Shown: positions 24,935 to 34,190 of the stretch, in pieces | Layout: every line of letters starts with the position of its first letter | Position numbering within the stretch: the stretch's first letter is position 1 | Origin: Stutzerimonas stutzeri | Lineage (GTDB): Bacteria; Pseudomonadota; Gammaproteobacteria; Pseudomonadales; Pseudomonadaceae | NCBI RefSeq assembly: GCF_038561965.1 | Contig: NZ_CP139348.1 | Span: 1,054,001-1,118,000 of the forward strand | DNA length: 64,000 bases | Reading direction: 5' to 3' | Program-made: the position numbers and the translations under genes | Notes under the pieces: model-generated | What the model was told of the DNA's origin: nothing | Seen by the model: only the letters and a program-made list of their open reading frames with translations | Databases searched by the model: none

Positions 24935-25519
24935 TCAGGCCTTCTGGCTGTGCAGGCGCTGCATGGCGCGTGTCCAGTCGCCGGCCAGGATTTCGGGCAC
25001 GACATCCAGTGCGAAGTCGATGCTGGCGTCGAGCTTTTCGCGCTCGGCCTGCGGCGCACGCCCCAGCACGTAACCACTGACCAGGCTGGCGTGGCCGGGA
25101 TGGCCGATACCCAGGCGCAGGCGATGAAAGCTGTTCTGATTGCCGAGCTTGGCGATGATGTCGCGCAGCCCGTTGTGCCCGCCATGACCGCCGCCCTGCT
25201 TGAGCTTGGCGACGCCGGGGGGCATGTCGAGTTCATCATGGGCGACCAGGATGGACTCGGGAGGAATTCGGAAAAAGCCGGCCAATGCCGCCACTGCCTG
25301 ACCGCTGCGGTTCATGTAGGTAGTGGGGATAAGCAGACGGATGTCTTCACCCTGATGGCTGAACTTGCCGACCAGGCCGAAGTACTTGCGATCATTGCTG
25401 AGCGAGACGCCTTCACGGGCAGCCAGGCGCTCAACGAAAAGAGCCCCCGCGTTATGCCGGGTCTGGTCGTATTCAGGGCCTGGGTTTCCCAGGCCGACGA
25501 TCAGTTTTACGGCAGTCAC
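24935..25519 (-). CDS. pth: Peptidyl-tRNA hydrolase
   Basis: 194 residues starting at GTG 25519, with GAGG eight bases upstream. The active-site motif GNPGPEYDQTRHNAG carries the catalytic His22, and PTTYMNRSGQAV and HDELDMPPG hold the conserved Asn and Asp residues. It frees tRNA from peptidyl-tRNAs dropped by ribosomes. It lies between rplY and ychF in the conserved prs-rplY-pth-ychF order. Confidence 0.96.
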   Translation of the reverse strand: MTAVKLIVGLGNPGPEYDQTRHNAGALFVERLAAREGVSLSNDRKYFGLVGKFSHQGEDIRLLIPTTYMNRSGQAVAALAGFFRIPPESILVAHDELDMPPGVAKLKQGGGHGGHNGLRDIIAKLGNQNSFHRLRLGIGHPGHASLVSGYVLGRAPQAEREKLDASIDFALDVVPEILAGDWTRAMQRLHSQKA

Positions 25520-25552
25520 GACGGGGGCCTCTTCTTCGGCTATGCGAGTGGA

Positions 25553-26170
25553 TTACTCGGCAGCGCCTTCTTCTTTCGGAGCGTCGTCCTTGCTCACGCG
25601 CGGAGCATGAACGTTGGCAACCGGCAGGTCACTGCCGTGGGCCAGGGCGACCAGCTCAACACCTTTCGGCAGCTTGATGTCGGTCATGTGCAGAACCTGA
25701 CCGACTTCAACGTTGGCCATGTCGACTTCGATGAATTCCGGCAGGTCTTGCGGCATGCAGGAAACTTCGACTTCGTTGAGGTTGTGCAGGATCTCGCCGC
25801 CTTGCTGCTTCACGCCAACCGAAGACTCCTGGTTGATGAAGTGCAGGGGAACGGTAGCGGTCAGCTTGTGGCCGGCAACGACGCGAACGAAGTCGGCGTG
25901 CAGGACGAAGCTCTTAGCCGGGTGACGCTGCAGTGCCTTGATCAGAACGGATTCGTCCTGGCCATCGACGTTCAGGGTCAGAACGTGGCTGAAGGAGGCT
26001 TCGTTCTCCAGCAGCTTGGCGAAATCCTTGGCCAGAATGCTGATGGACTGCGGGGCCTTTTCGCCACCGTAGATGACAGCCGGAACCAGGGCGGCGTTAC
26101 GACGCAGGCGGCGGCTCGCACCTTTCCCCAGGTCGGAACGCACTTGGGCATTCAGAGTGAAATTGTTCAT
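25553..26170 (-). CDS. rplY: Large ribosomal subunit protein bL25, CTC-type (general stress protein Ctc)
   Basis: 205 residues, longer than the 94-residue E. coli L25. An N-terminal 5S-rRNA-binding domain (LNAQVRSDLGKGASRRLRR, then VPAVIYGG) is followed by a C-terminal TL5/CTC beta domain (about residues 95-185). The tail is charged and Ala/Glu-rich (KDDAPKEEGAAE). It binds 5S rRNA in the large ribosomal subunit. A terminator separates it from prs, so it may also have its own promoter within 26171-26236. Confidence 0.96.
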   Translation of the reverse strand: MNNFTLNAQVRSDLGKGASRRLRRNAALVPAVIYGGEKAPQSISILAKDFAKLLENEASFSHVLTLNVDGQDESVLIKALQRHPAKSFVLHADFVRVVAGHKLTATVPLHFINQESSVGVKQQGGEILHNLNEVEVSCMPQDLPEFIEVDMANVEVGQVLHMTDIKLPKGVELVALAHGSDLPVANVHAPRVSKDDAPKEEGAAE

Positions 26171-26231
26171 GGTGATTCTCCAGTAGCAACATTACCTGTC
26201 GCGCTTGCGACCAGCGCTCGGGCTGTTGGGC

Positions 26232-26255
26232 AAAAAGCCCCGCACGAGGCGGGGC
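26232..26255 (-). terminator. Rho-independent terminator after prs
   Basis: GCCCCGC (26237-26243) pairs with GCGGGGC (26249-26255). On the minus strand the hairpin is followed by TTTTT (26232-26236). It ends or attenuates prs transcription before rplY. Confidence 0.8.
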
Positions 26256-26289
26256 ACATTACGTTCAGTGCGATTCGCGAAGCTTGTGC

Positions 26290-27231
26290 TTAGCGGAACA
26301 TCGCGCTGATCGATTCGGCATTGCTGATGCGGCGTACCGCTTCAGCCACCACTGGCGCGATGTCCAGTTGGCGAATTCGAGTGCAGGACTGCGCAGCGGC
26401 CGATAGCGGAATGGTGTTGGTCACCACCAGCTCGTCGAGCACGGAACCTTCGATGTTCTCGATGGCGCGGCCGGACAGGATCGGGTGCGTGCAGTAGGCA
26501 TAAACCTTGGCAGCGCCATGATCTTTCAGCGCCTTGGCTGCATGGCACAGGGTGCCGGCGGTATCGACCATGTCATCGACGAGGATGCAGGTACGACCAT
26601 CGATGTCACCGATGATGTGCATCACTTCGGACTGGTTGGCTTTCGGCCGACGCTTGTCGATGATCGCCAGATCTACCCCGAGGGACTTGGCCACGGCACG
26701 GGCGCGGACCACGCCACCGATGTCGGGGGAAACGATCATCAGGTTTTCGAAGCGCTGAGCCTGGATGTCATCGACCAGCACTGGCGAACCGTAGATGTTA
26801 TCCACCGGCATGTCGAAGAAACCCTGGATCTGGTCGGCGTGCAGGTCGACGGTCAGAACACGGTTGACGCCAACGACGTCGAGCATGTCGGCAACGACCT
26901 TGGCGCTGATCGGAACTCGAGCGGAACGTGGGCGACGATCCTGGCGGGCATAACCGAAGTAGGGGATCACAGCGGTGATGCGCGACGCAGAGGAGCGGCG
27001 GAAGGCATCAGCCAGAACCACCAGCTCCATCAGATTGTCGTTGGTCGGGGCGCAGGTCGGCTGAATCAGAAAGACGTCCTTACCGCGAACGTTCTCGTTG
27101 ATCTCGACACTGATTTCGCCGTCGGAGAACTTTCCGACGTAGGCATCACCGAGGGGGATATGCAGCTGACGTACGACACGTCGGGCCAGGTCGGGGTTGG
27201 CGTTCCCCGTGAAGACCATCATCTTGGACAC
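26290..27231 (-). CDS. prs: Ribose-phosphate pyrophosphokinase (PRPP synthase)
   Basis: 313 residues when started at GTG 27231, giving the normal VSKMMVFTGNANPDLARR N-terminus; an ATG 48 bases upstream would add an unusual extension. Conserved parts are YFGYARQDRRPRSARVPIS (ATP loop), TVDLHADQIQGFF, and the PRPP-binding motif CILVDDMVDTAGT near residue 220. It makes PRPP from ribose 5-phosphate and ATP for purine, pyrimidine, His and Trp synthesis. It is just downstream of the two tRNA-Gln genes. Confidence 0.96.
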   Translation of the reverse strand: MSKMMVFTGNANPDLARRVVRQLHIPLGDAYVGKFSDGEISVEINENVRGKDVFLIQPTCAPTNDNLMELVVLADAFRRSSASRITAVIPYFGYARQDRRPRSARVPISAKVVADMLDVVGVNRVLTVDLHADQIQGFFDMPVDNIYGSPVLVDDIQAQRFENLMIVSPDIGGVVRARAVAKSLGVDLAIIDKRRPKANQSEVMHIIGDIDGRTCILVDDMVDTAGTLCHAAKALKDHGAAKVYAYCTHPILSGRAIENIEGSVLDELVVTNTIPLSAAAQSCTRIRQLDIAPVVAEAVRRISNAESISAMFR

Positions 27232-27309
27232 GCGCAGTACCTGCCTGAGGGTGGGTCCGATGAATAAAAAGCTGTTCAAAAGGCAAGCTCTTGAACAGCT
27301 TCAAGTGTA

Positions 27310-27384
27310 TGGCAGGGGCGGCTGGATTCGAACCAACGCATGCCAGGATCAAAACCTGGTGCCTTACCGCTTGGCGACGCCCCT
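27310..27384 (-). tRNA. tRNA-Gln (anticodon UUG), copy 1
   Basis: 75 bases on the minus strand including the encoded 3' CCA. The acceptor stem AGGGGCG/CGCCCCT, an anticodon loop TTTTGAT with TTG, and T-loop TTCGAAT with its 5-bp stem are all present. It is identical to the copy at 27443-27517. Confidence 0.97.
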
Positions 27385-27442
27385 GTAGGGTCAACTTCTA
27401 TCTATCCCGTGCGCTTTCGATCATACGAACCTTGGGAGGTTA

Positions 27443-27517
27443 TGGCAGGGGCGGCTGGATTCGAACCAACGCATGCCAGGATCAAAACCTGGTGCCTTAC
27501 CGCTTGGCGACGCCCCT
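27443..27517 (-). tRNA. tRNA-Gln (anticodon UUG), copy 2
   Basis: 75 bases, identical in every base to the copy at 27310-27384, with encoded CCA. It lies 58 bases upstream of that copy on the minus strand and 19 bases after ispE, so the two tRNAs are probably processed from one ispE-tRNA-tRNA-prs transcript. Confidence 0.97.
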
Positions 27518-27536
27518 GTATCGTACAACCTGTGTG

Positions 27537-28397
27537 CTACGCACTCGCTTCCTGCGCCAGTTTTTCAAGGCTTCGGTGCAACATCGAAACGTTACGACCG
27601 CGTGCCACGAAACTTGGCAAAGTGTCTGGAAGTTGGCGGCGGACTTTATCAGCCTCGCCTTCGTTTGGGAAGCTCCCAAACACACAAGCTCCAGTGCCAG
27701 TCATGCTTGCCGGAACGAATTTGTTCAACAAGCTCAAAGCGTTACGAACTTCTGGATAACGCTTCTCGACTACCGGCTGACAGTCATTATGACCGCCCCC
27801 TGCAAGAAGGCTGCGAACTGTAATGGCCGGGGTATTACGTGTCAACTCTGGGTCGGCAAATATTTCCGCTGTACTAACAGAGACTTGCGGCGCGATTACG
27901 AGGAACCATGGCTCGGGTAAATCGACCGGTTGCAGACGCTCGCCGACTCCCTCTGCAAACGCCGCCCGGCCGCGGACGAACACCGGTACGTCGGCACCCA
28001 GGGTGAGCGCCAGTTCGGCCAGGCGATCCTCGCCGAGGTGCAGGTTCCACAGGTGATCGAGACCTAGCAGGGTGGTCGCTGCGTCGGAGCTGCCGCCGCC
28101 GATGCCGCCGCCCATGGGTAGGTGCTTGAGCAAGGTGATGTCGGCACCTAGCGGGCAGCTGCTTGCGCGCTGCAACAGGCGCGCCGCGCGGACGATCAGG
28201 TTGTCGTCGTGACCGACCCCTGGTAGCTCGGCGTGCAGACGGATTTTGCCATCTTCACGCAGGCGGAAGCCGAGTTCGTCGCCATGGTCGAGAAACTGAA
28301 ACAGTGTCTGCAGCTCATGATAACCATCGGCGCGGCGGCCGGTGATGTGCAGCATCAAGTTGAGCTTGGCTGGCGCCGGCAGGGTGAGTGTCTGCAT
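27537..28397 (-). CDS. ispE: 4-diphosphocytidyl-2-C-methyl-D-erythritol kinase
   Basis: 286 residues of the GHMP kinase family. The N-terminus LPAPAKLNLMLHITGRRADGYHEL is the substrate-binding signature and PMGGGIGGGSSDAATTL (near residue 95) is the ATP loop. It phosphorylates CDP-methylerythritol in the MEP isoprenoid pathway. Its ATG directly follows the lolB stop codon, so the two genes are translationally coupled. Confidence 0.97.
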   Translation of the reverse strand: MQTLTLPAPAKLNLMLHITGRRADGYHELQTLFQFLDHGDELGFRLREDGKIRLHAELPGVGHDDNLIVRAARLLQRASSCPLGADITLLKHLPMGGGIGGGSSDAATTLLGLDHLWNLHLGEDRLAELALTLGADVPVFVRGRAAFAEGVGERLQPVDLPEPWFLVIAPQVSVSTAEIFADPELTRNTPAITVRSLLAGGGHNDCQPVVEKRYPEVRNALSLLNKFVPASMTGTGACVFGSFPNEGEADKVRRQLPDTLPSFVARGRNVSMLHRSLEKLAQEASA

Positions 28398-29018
28398 TCA
28401 GCGGCCTAGCTGCCGTGGTTGCCAATCCTTGACCACCAAGGTGATCTGCAGGTCGTGGCCTTGCAGGCGGATGCGCTCGGGCAGAATGAAGCCGTTGTGT
28501 TCGGCATAGGCCAAATACTCAACCTGCCAGCCGTCTTGCTCCAGGCGTGCCAGGCGGCTTTCGCTGTCCAGGCTCAGACGACTGCGGCTGTCCGGCGCTG
28601 GCAGCCCGCGCACCCACCAGAGCAGGTGGGATACCGGCAACTGCCAGCCGAGCTGCGCTTCGACCAGCGCTTCCGGCGAGTCCGCTTCGAAGCGACCCTG
28701 GCCAGCTACTTCCAGCGATACAGCGTTCGGCCGGCCAGTCAGTCGCGTGGCGCCACGGCCTAGCGGCCCGGACAGGCGAATGTCGAAATAGTCCTGGCGT
28801 TGCAGCCAGAACAGCGTGCCGCTGCCGGATTCCTGCGGTGCGCGAATGCCGATTTTTCCGCTGATCTGCCAGCCATCGAGGGTCTCGACCTGGCTGCGGT
28901 GCTCTTTCCAGGCGGCAGCATTGCCGGCGCCTTCAACCGATTCGCGTGTACCGAGGCCGGCACAGCCAGCAAGCAGCAGTGCCAGGCAGGGAGCGAGTAG
29001 TTTTTTCAGCAGGGGCAT
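28398..29018 (-). CDS. lolB: Outer-membrane lipoprotein insertion protein LolB
   Basis: 206 residues with a lipoprotein signal peptide (lipobox LLAGC, Cys19). The mature part contains WQISGKIGIRAPQESGSGTLFW and GPLGRGATRLTGRP, typical of the LolB beta-barrel-like fold. It accepts lipoproteins from LolA and anchors them in the outer membrane. The gene order TPR lipoprotein-lolB-ispE is conserved in pseudomonads. Confidence 0.95.
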   Translation of the reverse strand: MPLLKKLLAPCLALLLAGCAGLGTRESVEGAGNAAAWKEHRSQVETLDGWQISGKIGIRAPQESGSGTLFWLQRQDYFDIRLSGPLGRGATRLTGRPNAVSLEVAGQGRFEADSPEALVEAQLGWQLPVSHLLWWVRGLPAPDSRSRLSLDSESRLARLEQDGWQVEYLAYAEHNGFILPERIRLQGHDLQITLVVKDWQPRQLGR

Positions 29019-29021
29019 GGG

Positions 29022-30749
29022 TTAGGGCTTCTCCGATCCGGTCAGCCGCTTGAGCGTTTCGCGCAAGACCTCGCTGTCGGGTTGTAGTTTGAGTGCCTTG
29101 CCCCAGACCGCGCGGGCCTCGCTGCGTTCACCCTTCGCCCACAGCACTTCACCCAGATGTGCCGCTACTTCGTGGTCGGGGAAGCGCTGCAGCGCCTTGC
29201 GCAGCAGTGCTTCCGCTTCGGCCAGGTTGCCCAGCCGGAAGTTGACCCAGCCGAGGCTGTCGAGAATCGCCGGGTCGTCGGGGTTGAGCTGGTAAGCCTG
29301 CTCGATCAGTTGCAGTGCCTCGTCGTAACGTTTGGTACGGTCAGCCAGGGTGTAGCCGAGTGCGTTGAGGGCCATGGCATTGTCTGGCTCACGCTCGATG
29401 ATGAAGCGCAGGTCGCTTTCCAGTTGGGCCAGATCACCGCGCTTTTCTGCGAGCATGGCGCGGGTATAGAGCAGGTTGAGGTCATCGGGGAAGTCCTCGA
29501 GTGCCTGCTCCGCCAGCTTCCACGCCTGCTCGACGCGATTGTGTTCGGAGAGCGCTTCGATCTCGATGAGATATAGCTGAATGGAGTAATCGGGCTGCCG
29601 CTGACGCGCGTCGGCCAGCACTGCAGAGGCTTCCTGGTCGCGCTTGGCGGAGTACAGCAGCTGGCTCTGCAGCAGCTTAGCCGGCAGGTATTCATTGCCT
29701 GGGCCGACCTGGGCCAACGCATCCAGAGCTTTAGAGGTTCGCCCCATGGCCTGGTAGGCACGGCCGAGATTGAAATAGGCCGCATCAATGTGGCTGCCGC
29801 GCTCGATCAGTTCTTCGAGATAAACGGCGGCCTCACGCCAGGCTTCGGCTTCCATGCAGACCAGCGCCATGGAGAAGCGCAGGTCGTCATCGGCCGGATG
29901 CTGCTGGACCAACGTTGCGAACTCGCCCATGGCGTCTTCCAGGCGCTCCTGCTCGACCAGCAGGCGTGCATAAGTCAGGCGCAGGCGCTTGTCTTCGGGA
30001 TGCTGGCGAAGGCTTTTCTCAAGCAACGGCAGCGCTTCGTCGCTGCGCTGCAAGCTGTGTAGCAGGCGGGCCTCTAGAAGAATCGAGGGGATCTGACGCT
30101 GCTTGGCCGGTTGCTTCTGCAACAGCGCCAGTGCTTCTTCGCTGCGATCGTCCTGCTGCAGCAGGACGGCTTTGCCGAAGGTCAGCTGAGGGTTGTCCGG
30201 GTGTTTGACTAGCAGCTTGTCGAAGCTCTGCAACAGGCCGGCACGGGTATCCGGATCGGTTTCCGACGCTGAAAGCGCAAGGAAATCAAAGTGCGTATCG
30301 CCCTGGCCTTGAAGGACCTTTTCCATGAATTCCATGGATTCCTCGTAGCGACCGGCGCGGGCGAGCTGCACGGCAGCGGCACGCTGCGCTTCGAGGCTTT
30401 GCGGGGCGTTGCGTGCCCAGATCATCGCGGTATCCAGCGCGGCCTGCTCTGCACCAAGGTATTCGGCAATGCGAAAACCTCGCTCGGCAACGCCGGGATC
30501 CTGGGTCGCATGGGCTTGCTGGACATAGTTGCCCAAGGCGATATCGAAGCGATTGCGCTGGCCGGCCAACTCTGCGACCAGTAGCGCATAGAGGGATTGG
30601 CGGCTGAACGAGCCATACTCTGCCGCGTCGCTGACGGAGCTCTCCGGCGCAGCGTCCTCGACCGGCGGGCTGCTTTCGGATGCTTGCTGCGTGAAGGTCT
30701 GGCAGCCGCCGATCAACAGCAGGGCGGCAAGTGCGGCGAGTCTTTTCAT
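29022..30749 (-). CDS. TPR-repeat outer-membrane-type lipoprotein
   Basis: 575 residues from ATG 30749, chosen because it gives a clean lipoprotein signal (MKRLAALAALLLIGGC, Cys16); an ATG 36 bases upstream is also in frame. The rest is a long array of tetratricopeptide repeats, most clearly in the last 250 residues (for example NAMALNALGYTLADRTKRYDEAL and PAILDSLGWVNFRLGNLAEAEALL). TPR arrays mediate protein-protein contacts. Homologues occupy this place next to lolB in other pseudomonads, but their partners are not clearly known. It ends three bases before lolB. It is divergent from hemA across about 200 bases. Confidence 0.85.
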   Translation of the reverse strand: MKRLAALAALLLIGGCQTFTQQASESSPPVEDAAPESSVSDAAEYGSFSRQSLYALLVAELAGQRNRFDIALGNYVQQAHATQDPGVAERGFRIAEYLGAEQAALDTAMIWARNAPQSLEAQRAAAVQLARAGRYEESMEFMEKVLQGQGDTHFDFLALSASETDPDTRAGLLQSFDKLLVKHPDNPQLTFGKAVLLQQDDRSEEALALLQKQPAKQRQIPSILLEARLLHSLQRSDEALPLLEKSLRQHPEDKRLRLTYARLLVEQERLEDAMGEFATLVQQHPADDDLRFSMALVCMEAEAWREAAVYLEELIERGSHIDAAYFNLGRAYQAMGRTSKALDALAQVGPGNEYLPAKLLQSQLLYSAKRDQEASAVLADARQRQPDYSIQLYLIEIEALSEHNRVEQAWKLAEQALEDFPDDLNLLYTRAMLAEKRGDLAQLESDLRFIIEREPDNAMALNALGYTLADRTKRYDEALQLIEQAYQLNPDDPAILDSLGWVNFRLGNLAEAEALLRKALQRFPDHEVAAHLGEVLWAKGERSEARAVWGKALKLQPDSEVLRETLKRLTGSEKP

Positions 30750-30951
30750 AGGGGAAAAATGTACGGCTGTATGCGGTCGCGGCATGATGACACAAGCCGC
30801 AGGTCAAGCCCATCGCCCCCTGGTGGGCGCGCGAGCCGGTTTGGTAGGCAAATGGCCCTACCAATCGCATCCGACAATCGAGGGCAATGGTTGTTCTCCA
30901 TCTGTCGAAGTAGGAGAATTGCGCGCTCTGTTATCGAATCAGCGATTCTGC

Positions 30952-32220
30952 ATGGCTTTCCTCGCGCTTGGCATCAATCACAAGACCGCTTCGGTGGACG
31001 TCCGCGAGCGCGTAGCCTTCACGCCCGACCAGATGGTCGACGCCTTGCGCCAGCTGTGTCGCGTCACCCCGACCCGCGAGGCGGCGATCCTCTCGACCTG
31101 CAACCGCAGCGAGCTGTATCTGCAGCAGGATCAGGTCGAAGCCGACGCCGTGCTGGCTTGGCTGGCCAGCTATCACCGTCTAAGCCTCGACGAACTCAAG
31201 GCTTGCGCTTATGTGCATGTCGACGATCAGGCCGTGCGCCACATGATGCGGGTCGCCTCAGGGCTCGACTCGTTGGTGCTGGGCGAGCCGCAAATTCTCG
31301 GCCAGATGAAGTCGGCCTACGCGGTGGCGCGGGAGGCTGGAAGTGTTGGTCCGCTCCTTGGACGGCTGTTCCAGGCGACATTCAGCACCGCCAAGACCGT
31401 GCGCACCGATACTGCTATTGGCGAGAATCCGGTTTCCGTCGCGTTTGCCGCAGTCAGCCTGGCGCGGCAGATCTTCAGCAATCTGCAGCGCAGTCAGGCG
31501 CTGCTGATCGGTGCGGGGGAGACCATTACCTTGGTGGCGCGTCACTTGCATGAGCAGGGCGTGAAAAGGATCGTCGTCGCCAACCGCACGCTCGAGCGCG
31601 CCAGTGCGCTGGCCGCCGAGCTGGGGGCGCATGCGATCCTGCTCGCCGATATCCCGGATGAGTTGCACAACAGCGACATCGTCATCAGTTCCACCGCCAG
31701 CCAGTTGCCGATTCTCGGCAAGGGCGCGGTCGAGCAAGCCCTCAAGCGGCGCAAGCACAAGCCGATGTTCATGGTCGATATCGCCGTGCCGCGCGACATC
31801 GAGCCGCAGGTCGGTGAGCTCGACGACGTTTATCTGTACTCGGTCGATGACTTGCACGAGGTGGTCGCGGAGAACCTCAAGAGCCGTCAGGGTGCCGCTC
31901 AGGCTGCCGAGGAATTGGTCGCTGCAGGCACCGAAGACTTCATGCAGCGTTTGCGCGAACTGGCCGCGGTCGATGTGCTCAAGGCCTATCGGCAGCATGC
32001 CGAGCGGATTCGCGACGACGAGCTGAGTAAGGCCCAGCGCCTGCTGGCCAATGGTGGCAGTGCCGAAGATGTGCTCGCTCAGCTGGCCCGTGGCCTGACC
32101 AACAAGCTGCTGCATGCGCCCAGCGTGCAGCTGAAGAAACTCTCCGCAGAGGGTCGCATCGAGGCGCTGAGCATGGCCCAGGAGCTCTTCGCCCTGCACG
32201 ACGGCACGGAAAAACCATGA
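30952..32220 (+). CDS. hemA: Glutamyl-tRNA reductase
   Basis: 422 residues from ATG 30952. The N-terminus LALGINHKTASVDVRERVAF and the catalytic-Cys motif AILSTCNRSELYL (Cys50) are diagnostic. GEPQILGQMKSAY and an NADP-binding GAGETITLVARHL follow. It reduces Glu-tRNA to glutamate-1-semialdehyde, the first step of tetrapyrrole synthesis. Its last codons overlap the prfA start (ATGA), so prfA is translationally coupled. Confidence 0.97.
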   Translation: MAFLALGINHKTASVDVRERVAFTPDQMVDALRQLCRVTPTREAAILSTCNRSELYLQQDQVEADAVLAWLASYHRLSLDELKACAYVHVDDQAVRHMMRVASGLDSLVLGEPQILGQMKSAYAVAREAGSVGPLLGRLFQATFSTAKTVRTDTAIGENPVSVAFAAVSLARQIFSNLQRSQALLIGAGETITLVARHLHEQGVKRIVVANRTLERASALAAELGAHAILLADIPDELHNSDIVISSTASQLPILGKGAVEQALKRRKHKPMFMVDIAVPRDIEPQVGELDDVYLYSVDDLHEVVAENLKSRQGAAQAAEELVAAGTEDFMQRLRELAAVDVLKAYRQHAERIRDDELSKAQRLLANGGSAEDVLAQLARGLTNKLLHAPSVQLKKLSAEGRIEALSMAQELFALHDGTEKP

Positions 32221-33299
32221 AAGCTTCGCTGCTCAACAAGTTGGATATTCTGCAGGACCGTTTCGAAGAACTCACCGCACTGCTCGGCGATGCTGAAGTC
32301 ATCAGCGACCAGACTCGCTTTCGTGCCTATTCTCGCGAATATGCTGAAGTCGAACCGGTGATCGTCGCCTATCGCCAGCTGTGCAAGGTTCAGCAGGACC
32401 TAGAGGGCGCCCAGGCGCTGCTCAAGGACAGCGATCCCGATATGCGCGAGATGGCCGAAGAGGAGGTTGCCGAAGCCAAGGCCCAACTCGAAACGCTCGA
32501 GGCCAATCTGCAGCGCATGCTGCTGCCCAAGGACCCGAACGACGGGCGCAACGTGTTTCTCGAAATTCGCGCCGGCACGGGCGGCGACGAGGCAGCGATT
32601 TTCGCCGGCGATCTGTTCCGAATGTATTCCCGCTATGCCGAGAAGCAGGGCTGGCGCGTCGAGATTCTCTCCGAGAACGAGGGCGAGCACGGCGGCTACA
32701 AAGAAGTGATTTCCCGCGTCGAGGGCGACAACGTCTACGCCAAGCTCAAGTTCGAGTCCGGCGCGCACCGGGTACAGCGCGTGCCGGAAACCGAGTCGCA
32801 GGGCCGCATCCATACCTCGGCCTGCACTGTTGCGGTGTTGCCCGAGCCGGACGAGCAAGCGGCGGTCGAGATTAATCCTGCCGAATTGCGCGTCGACACC
32901 TACCGTTCCTCCGGTGCTGGTGGTCAGCACGTCAACAAGACCGATTCGGCGATCCGTATCACGCACTTGCCGACCGGCATGGTCGTCGAATGTCAGGAGG
33001 AGCGTTCGCAGCACAAGAACCGCGCCAAGGCCATGGCCTGGCTCGCCGCCAAGCTGCAGGATCGGCAGGACGCCGCGGCGCACAAGGAGATTTCCGAAAC
33101 GCGCAAGTTGCTGGTCGGTTCCGGTGATCGTTCCGAGCGTATTCGTACCTACAATTTTCCTCAGGGCCGCGTCACGGACCATCGGGTCAACCTGACGCTG
33201 TATTCGCTCAACGAAGTGATCGCAGGCTCCGTGGAGCAGGTTATCGAGCCCTTGCTGCAGGAATATCAGGCCGATCAGCTGGCGGCGCTGGGCGACTGA
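32217..33299 (+). CDS. prfA: Peptide chain release factor 1
   Basis: 360 residues. The catalytic GGQ motif is at residues 235-237 (SSGAGGQHVNKTDSA), whose Gln is the methylation target of PrmC encoded next. Domain 2 contains the stop-codon recognition loop, with residues such as RVPETESQGRIHTSA nearby. It releases nascent chains at UAA and UAG. It overlaps hemA by four bases. Confidence 0.97.
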   Translation: MKASLLNKLDILQDRFEELTALLGDAEVISDQTRFRAYSREYAEVEPVIVAYRQLCKVQQDLEGAQALLKDSDPDMREMAEEEVAEAKAQLETLEANLQRMLLPKDPNDGRNVFLEIRAGTGGDEAAIFAGDLFRMYSRYAEKQGWRVEILSENEGEHGGYKEVISRVEGDNVYAKLKFESGAHRVQRVPETESQGRIHTSACTVAVLPEPDEQAAVEINPAELRVDTYRSSGAGGQHVNKTDSAIRITHLPTGMVVECQEERSQHKNRAKAMAWLAAKLQDRQDAAAHKEISETRKLLVGSGDRSERIRTYNFPQGRVTDHRVNLTLYSLNEVIAGSVEQVIEPLLQEYQADQLAALGD

Positions 33300-33341
33300 C
33301 TGTTACCTCGCTTCATGCTGCGCCACATTTACGAGCAACCC

Positions 33342-34169
33342 ATGCCAACCATCGAGTCCTTGCTGCACAGTGCCGATCTGCCGGATTCGCCGAGCGCCAG
33401 GCTGGATGCCGAGTGGCTGCTCGCCGCGGCGCTGGGCAAGTCGACCAGCTATCTGCGCACCTGGCCCGAGCGCGAGGTGCCGCCTGCCAGCGCTGAACGC
33501 TTCGCTGCTGATCTTGCGCGGCGGCGGCAGGGTGAGCCAGTCGCCTATATCCTCGGTCGCCAGGGGTTCTGGAGTCTGGAACTCGAAGTGGCGGCGGATA
33601 CGCTGATCCCGCGCCCGGACACCGAATTGCTAGTCGAAACCGCGCTGCAGTTGCTCCCGATGGCATCGGCTCGGGTGCTTGATCTGGGCACTGGTACTGG
33701 CGCGATCGCGCTGGCGCTGGCAGTCGAGCGGCCGAGCTGGCAGGTCTGCGGCGTCGACCGTGTCGAGGCGGCTGTAGCGCTGGCCGAGCGCAATCGACTG
33801 CGCCTCGGGCTGGGCAATGCCACCTTCACCGTCAGTGACTGGTTTGCCGCACTGAACGCTGAGCGCTTCGCGATGATCGTCAGCAATCCTCCCTATATTC
33901 CAGCCAGCGACCCGCACCTGCAGCAGGGCGATGTGCGTTTCGAACCGCAGAGTGCGCTGGTCGCAGGCGCGGACGGGCTGGACGACATTCGTTCGATCAT
34001 CAGCCAGGCGCCAGCGCACCTGCAGTCGGGTGGCTGGCTGCTGCTGGAGCATGGCTATGATCAGGCCGAAGCGGTGCGCGCGCTGCTGGTTCTTCATGGT
34101 TTCGAAGATGCGCAGAGCCGACTCGATCTGGGTGGGCACGAGCGTATCAGTCTTGGCCGCCTGCCATGA
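33342..34169 (+). CDS. prmC: Peptide chain release factor N5-glutamine methyltransferase
   Basis: 275 residues from ATG 33342; an in-frame ATG at 33315 would add nine residues, and neither has a strong ribosome-binding site. The SAM site VLDLGTGTGAIALALA and the catalytic NPPY motif (SNPPYIPASD, near residue 182) are clear. It methylates the GGQ glutamine of release factors, matching the position right after prfA. Confidence 0.95.
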   Translation: MPTIESLLHSADLPDSPSARLDAEWLLAAALGKSTSYLRTWPEREVPPASAERFAADLARRRQGEPVAYILGRQGFWSLELEVAADTLIPRPDTELLVETALQLLPMASARVLDLGTGTGAIALALAVERPSWQVCGVDRVEAAVALAERNRLRLGLGNATFTVSDWFAALNAERFAMIVSNPPYIPASDPHLQQGDVRFEPQSALVAGADGLDDIRSIISQAPAHLQSGGWLLLEHGYDQAEAVRALLVLHGFEDAQSRLDLGGHERISLGRLP

Positions 34170-34190
34170 TTTCGTTTCGAGAGGTTTTGG

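Noticed and set aside
23768..26293. 841-codon plus-strand frame across ychF, pth and rplY
   Set aside because: It lies antisense to three well-identified genes and their intergenic regions. No homology-like motifs are present, so it is a GC-skew artefact.
27291..27920. Protein frames running through the tRNA-Gln genes
   Set aside because: They only translate the two tRNA copies and antisense ispE, and the repeated peptide is the duplicated tRNA sequence.
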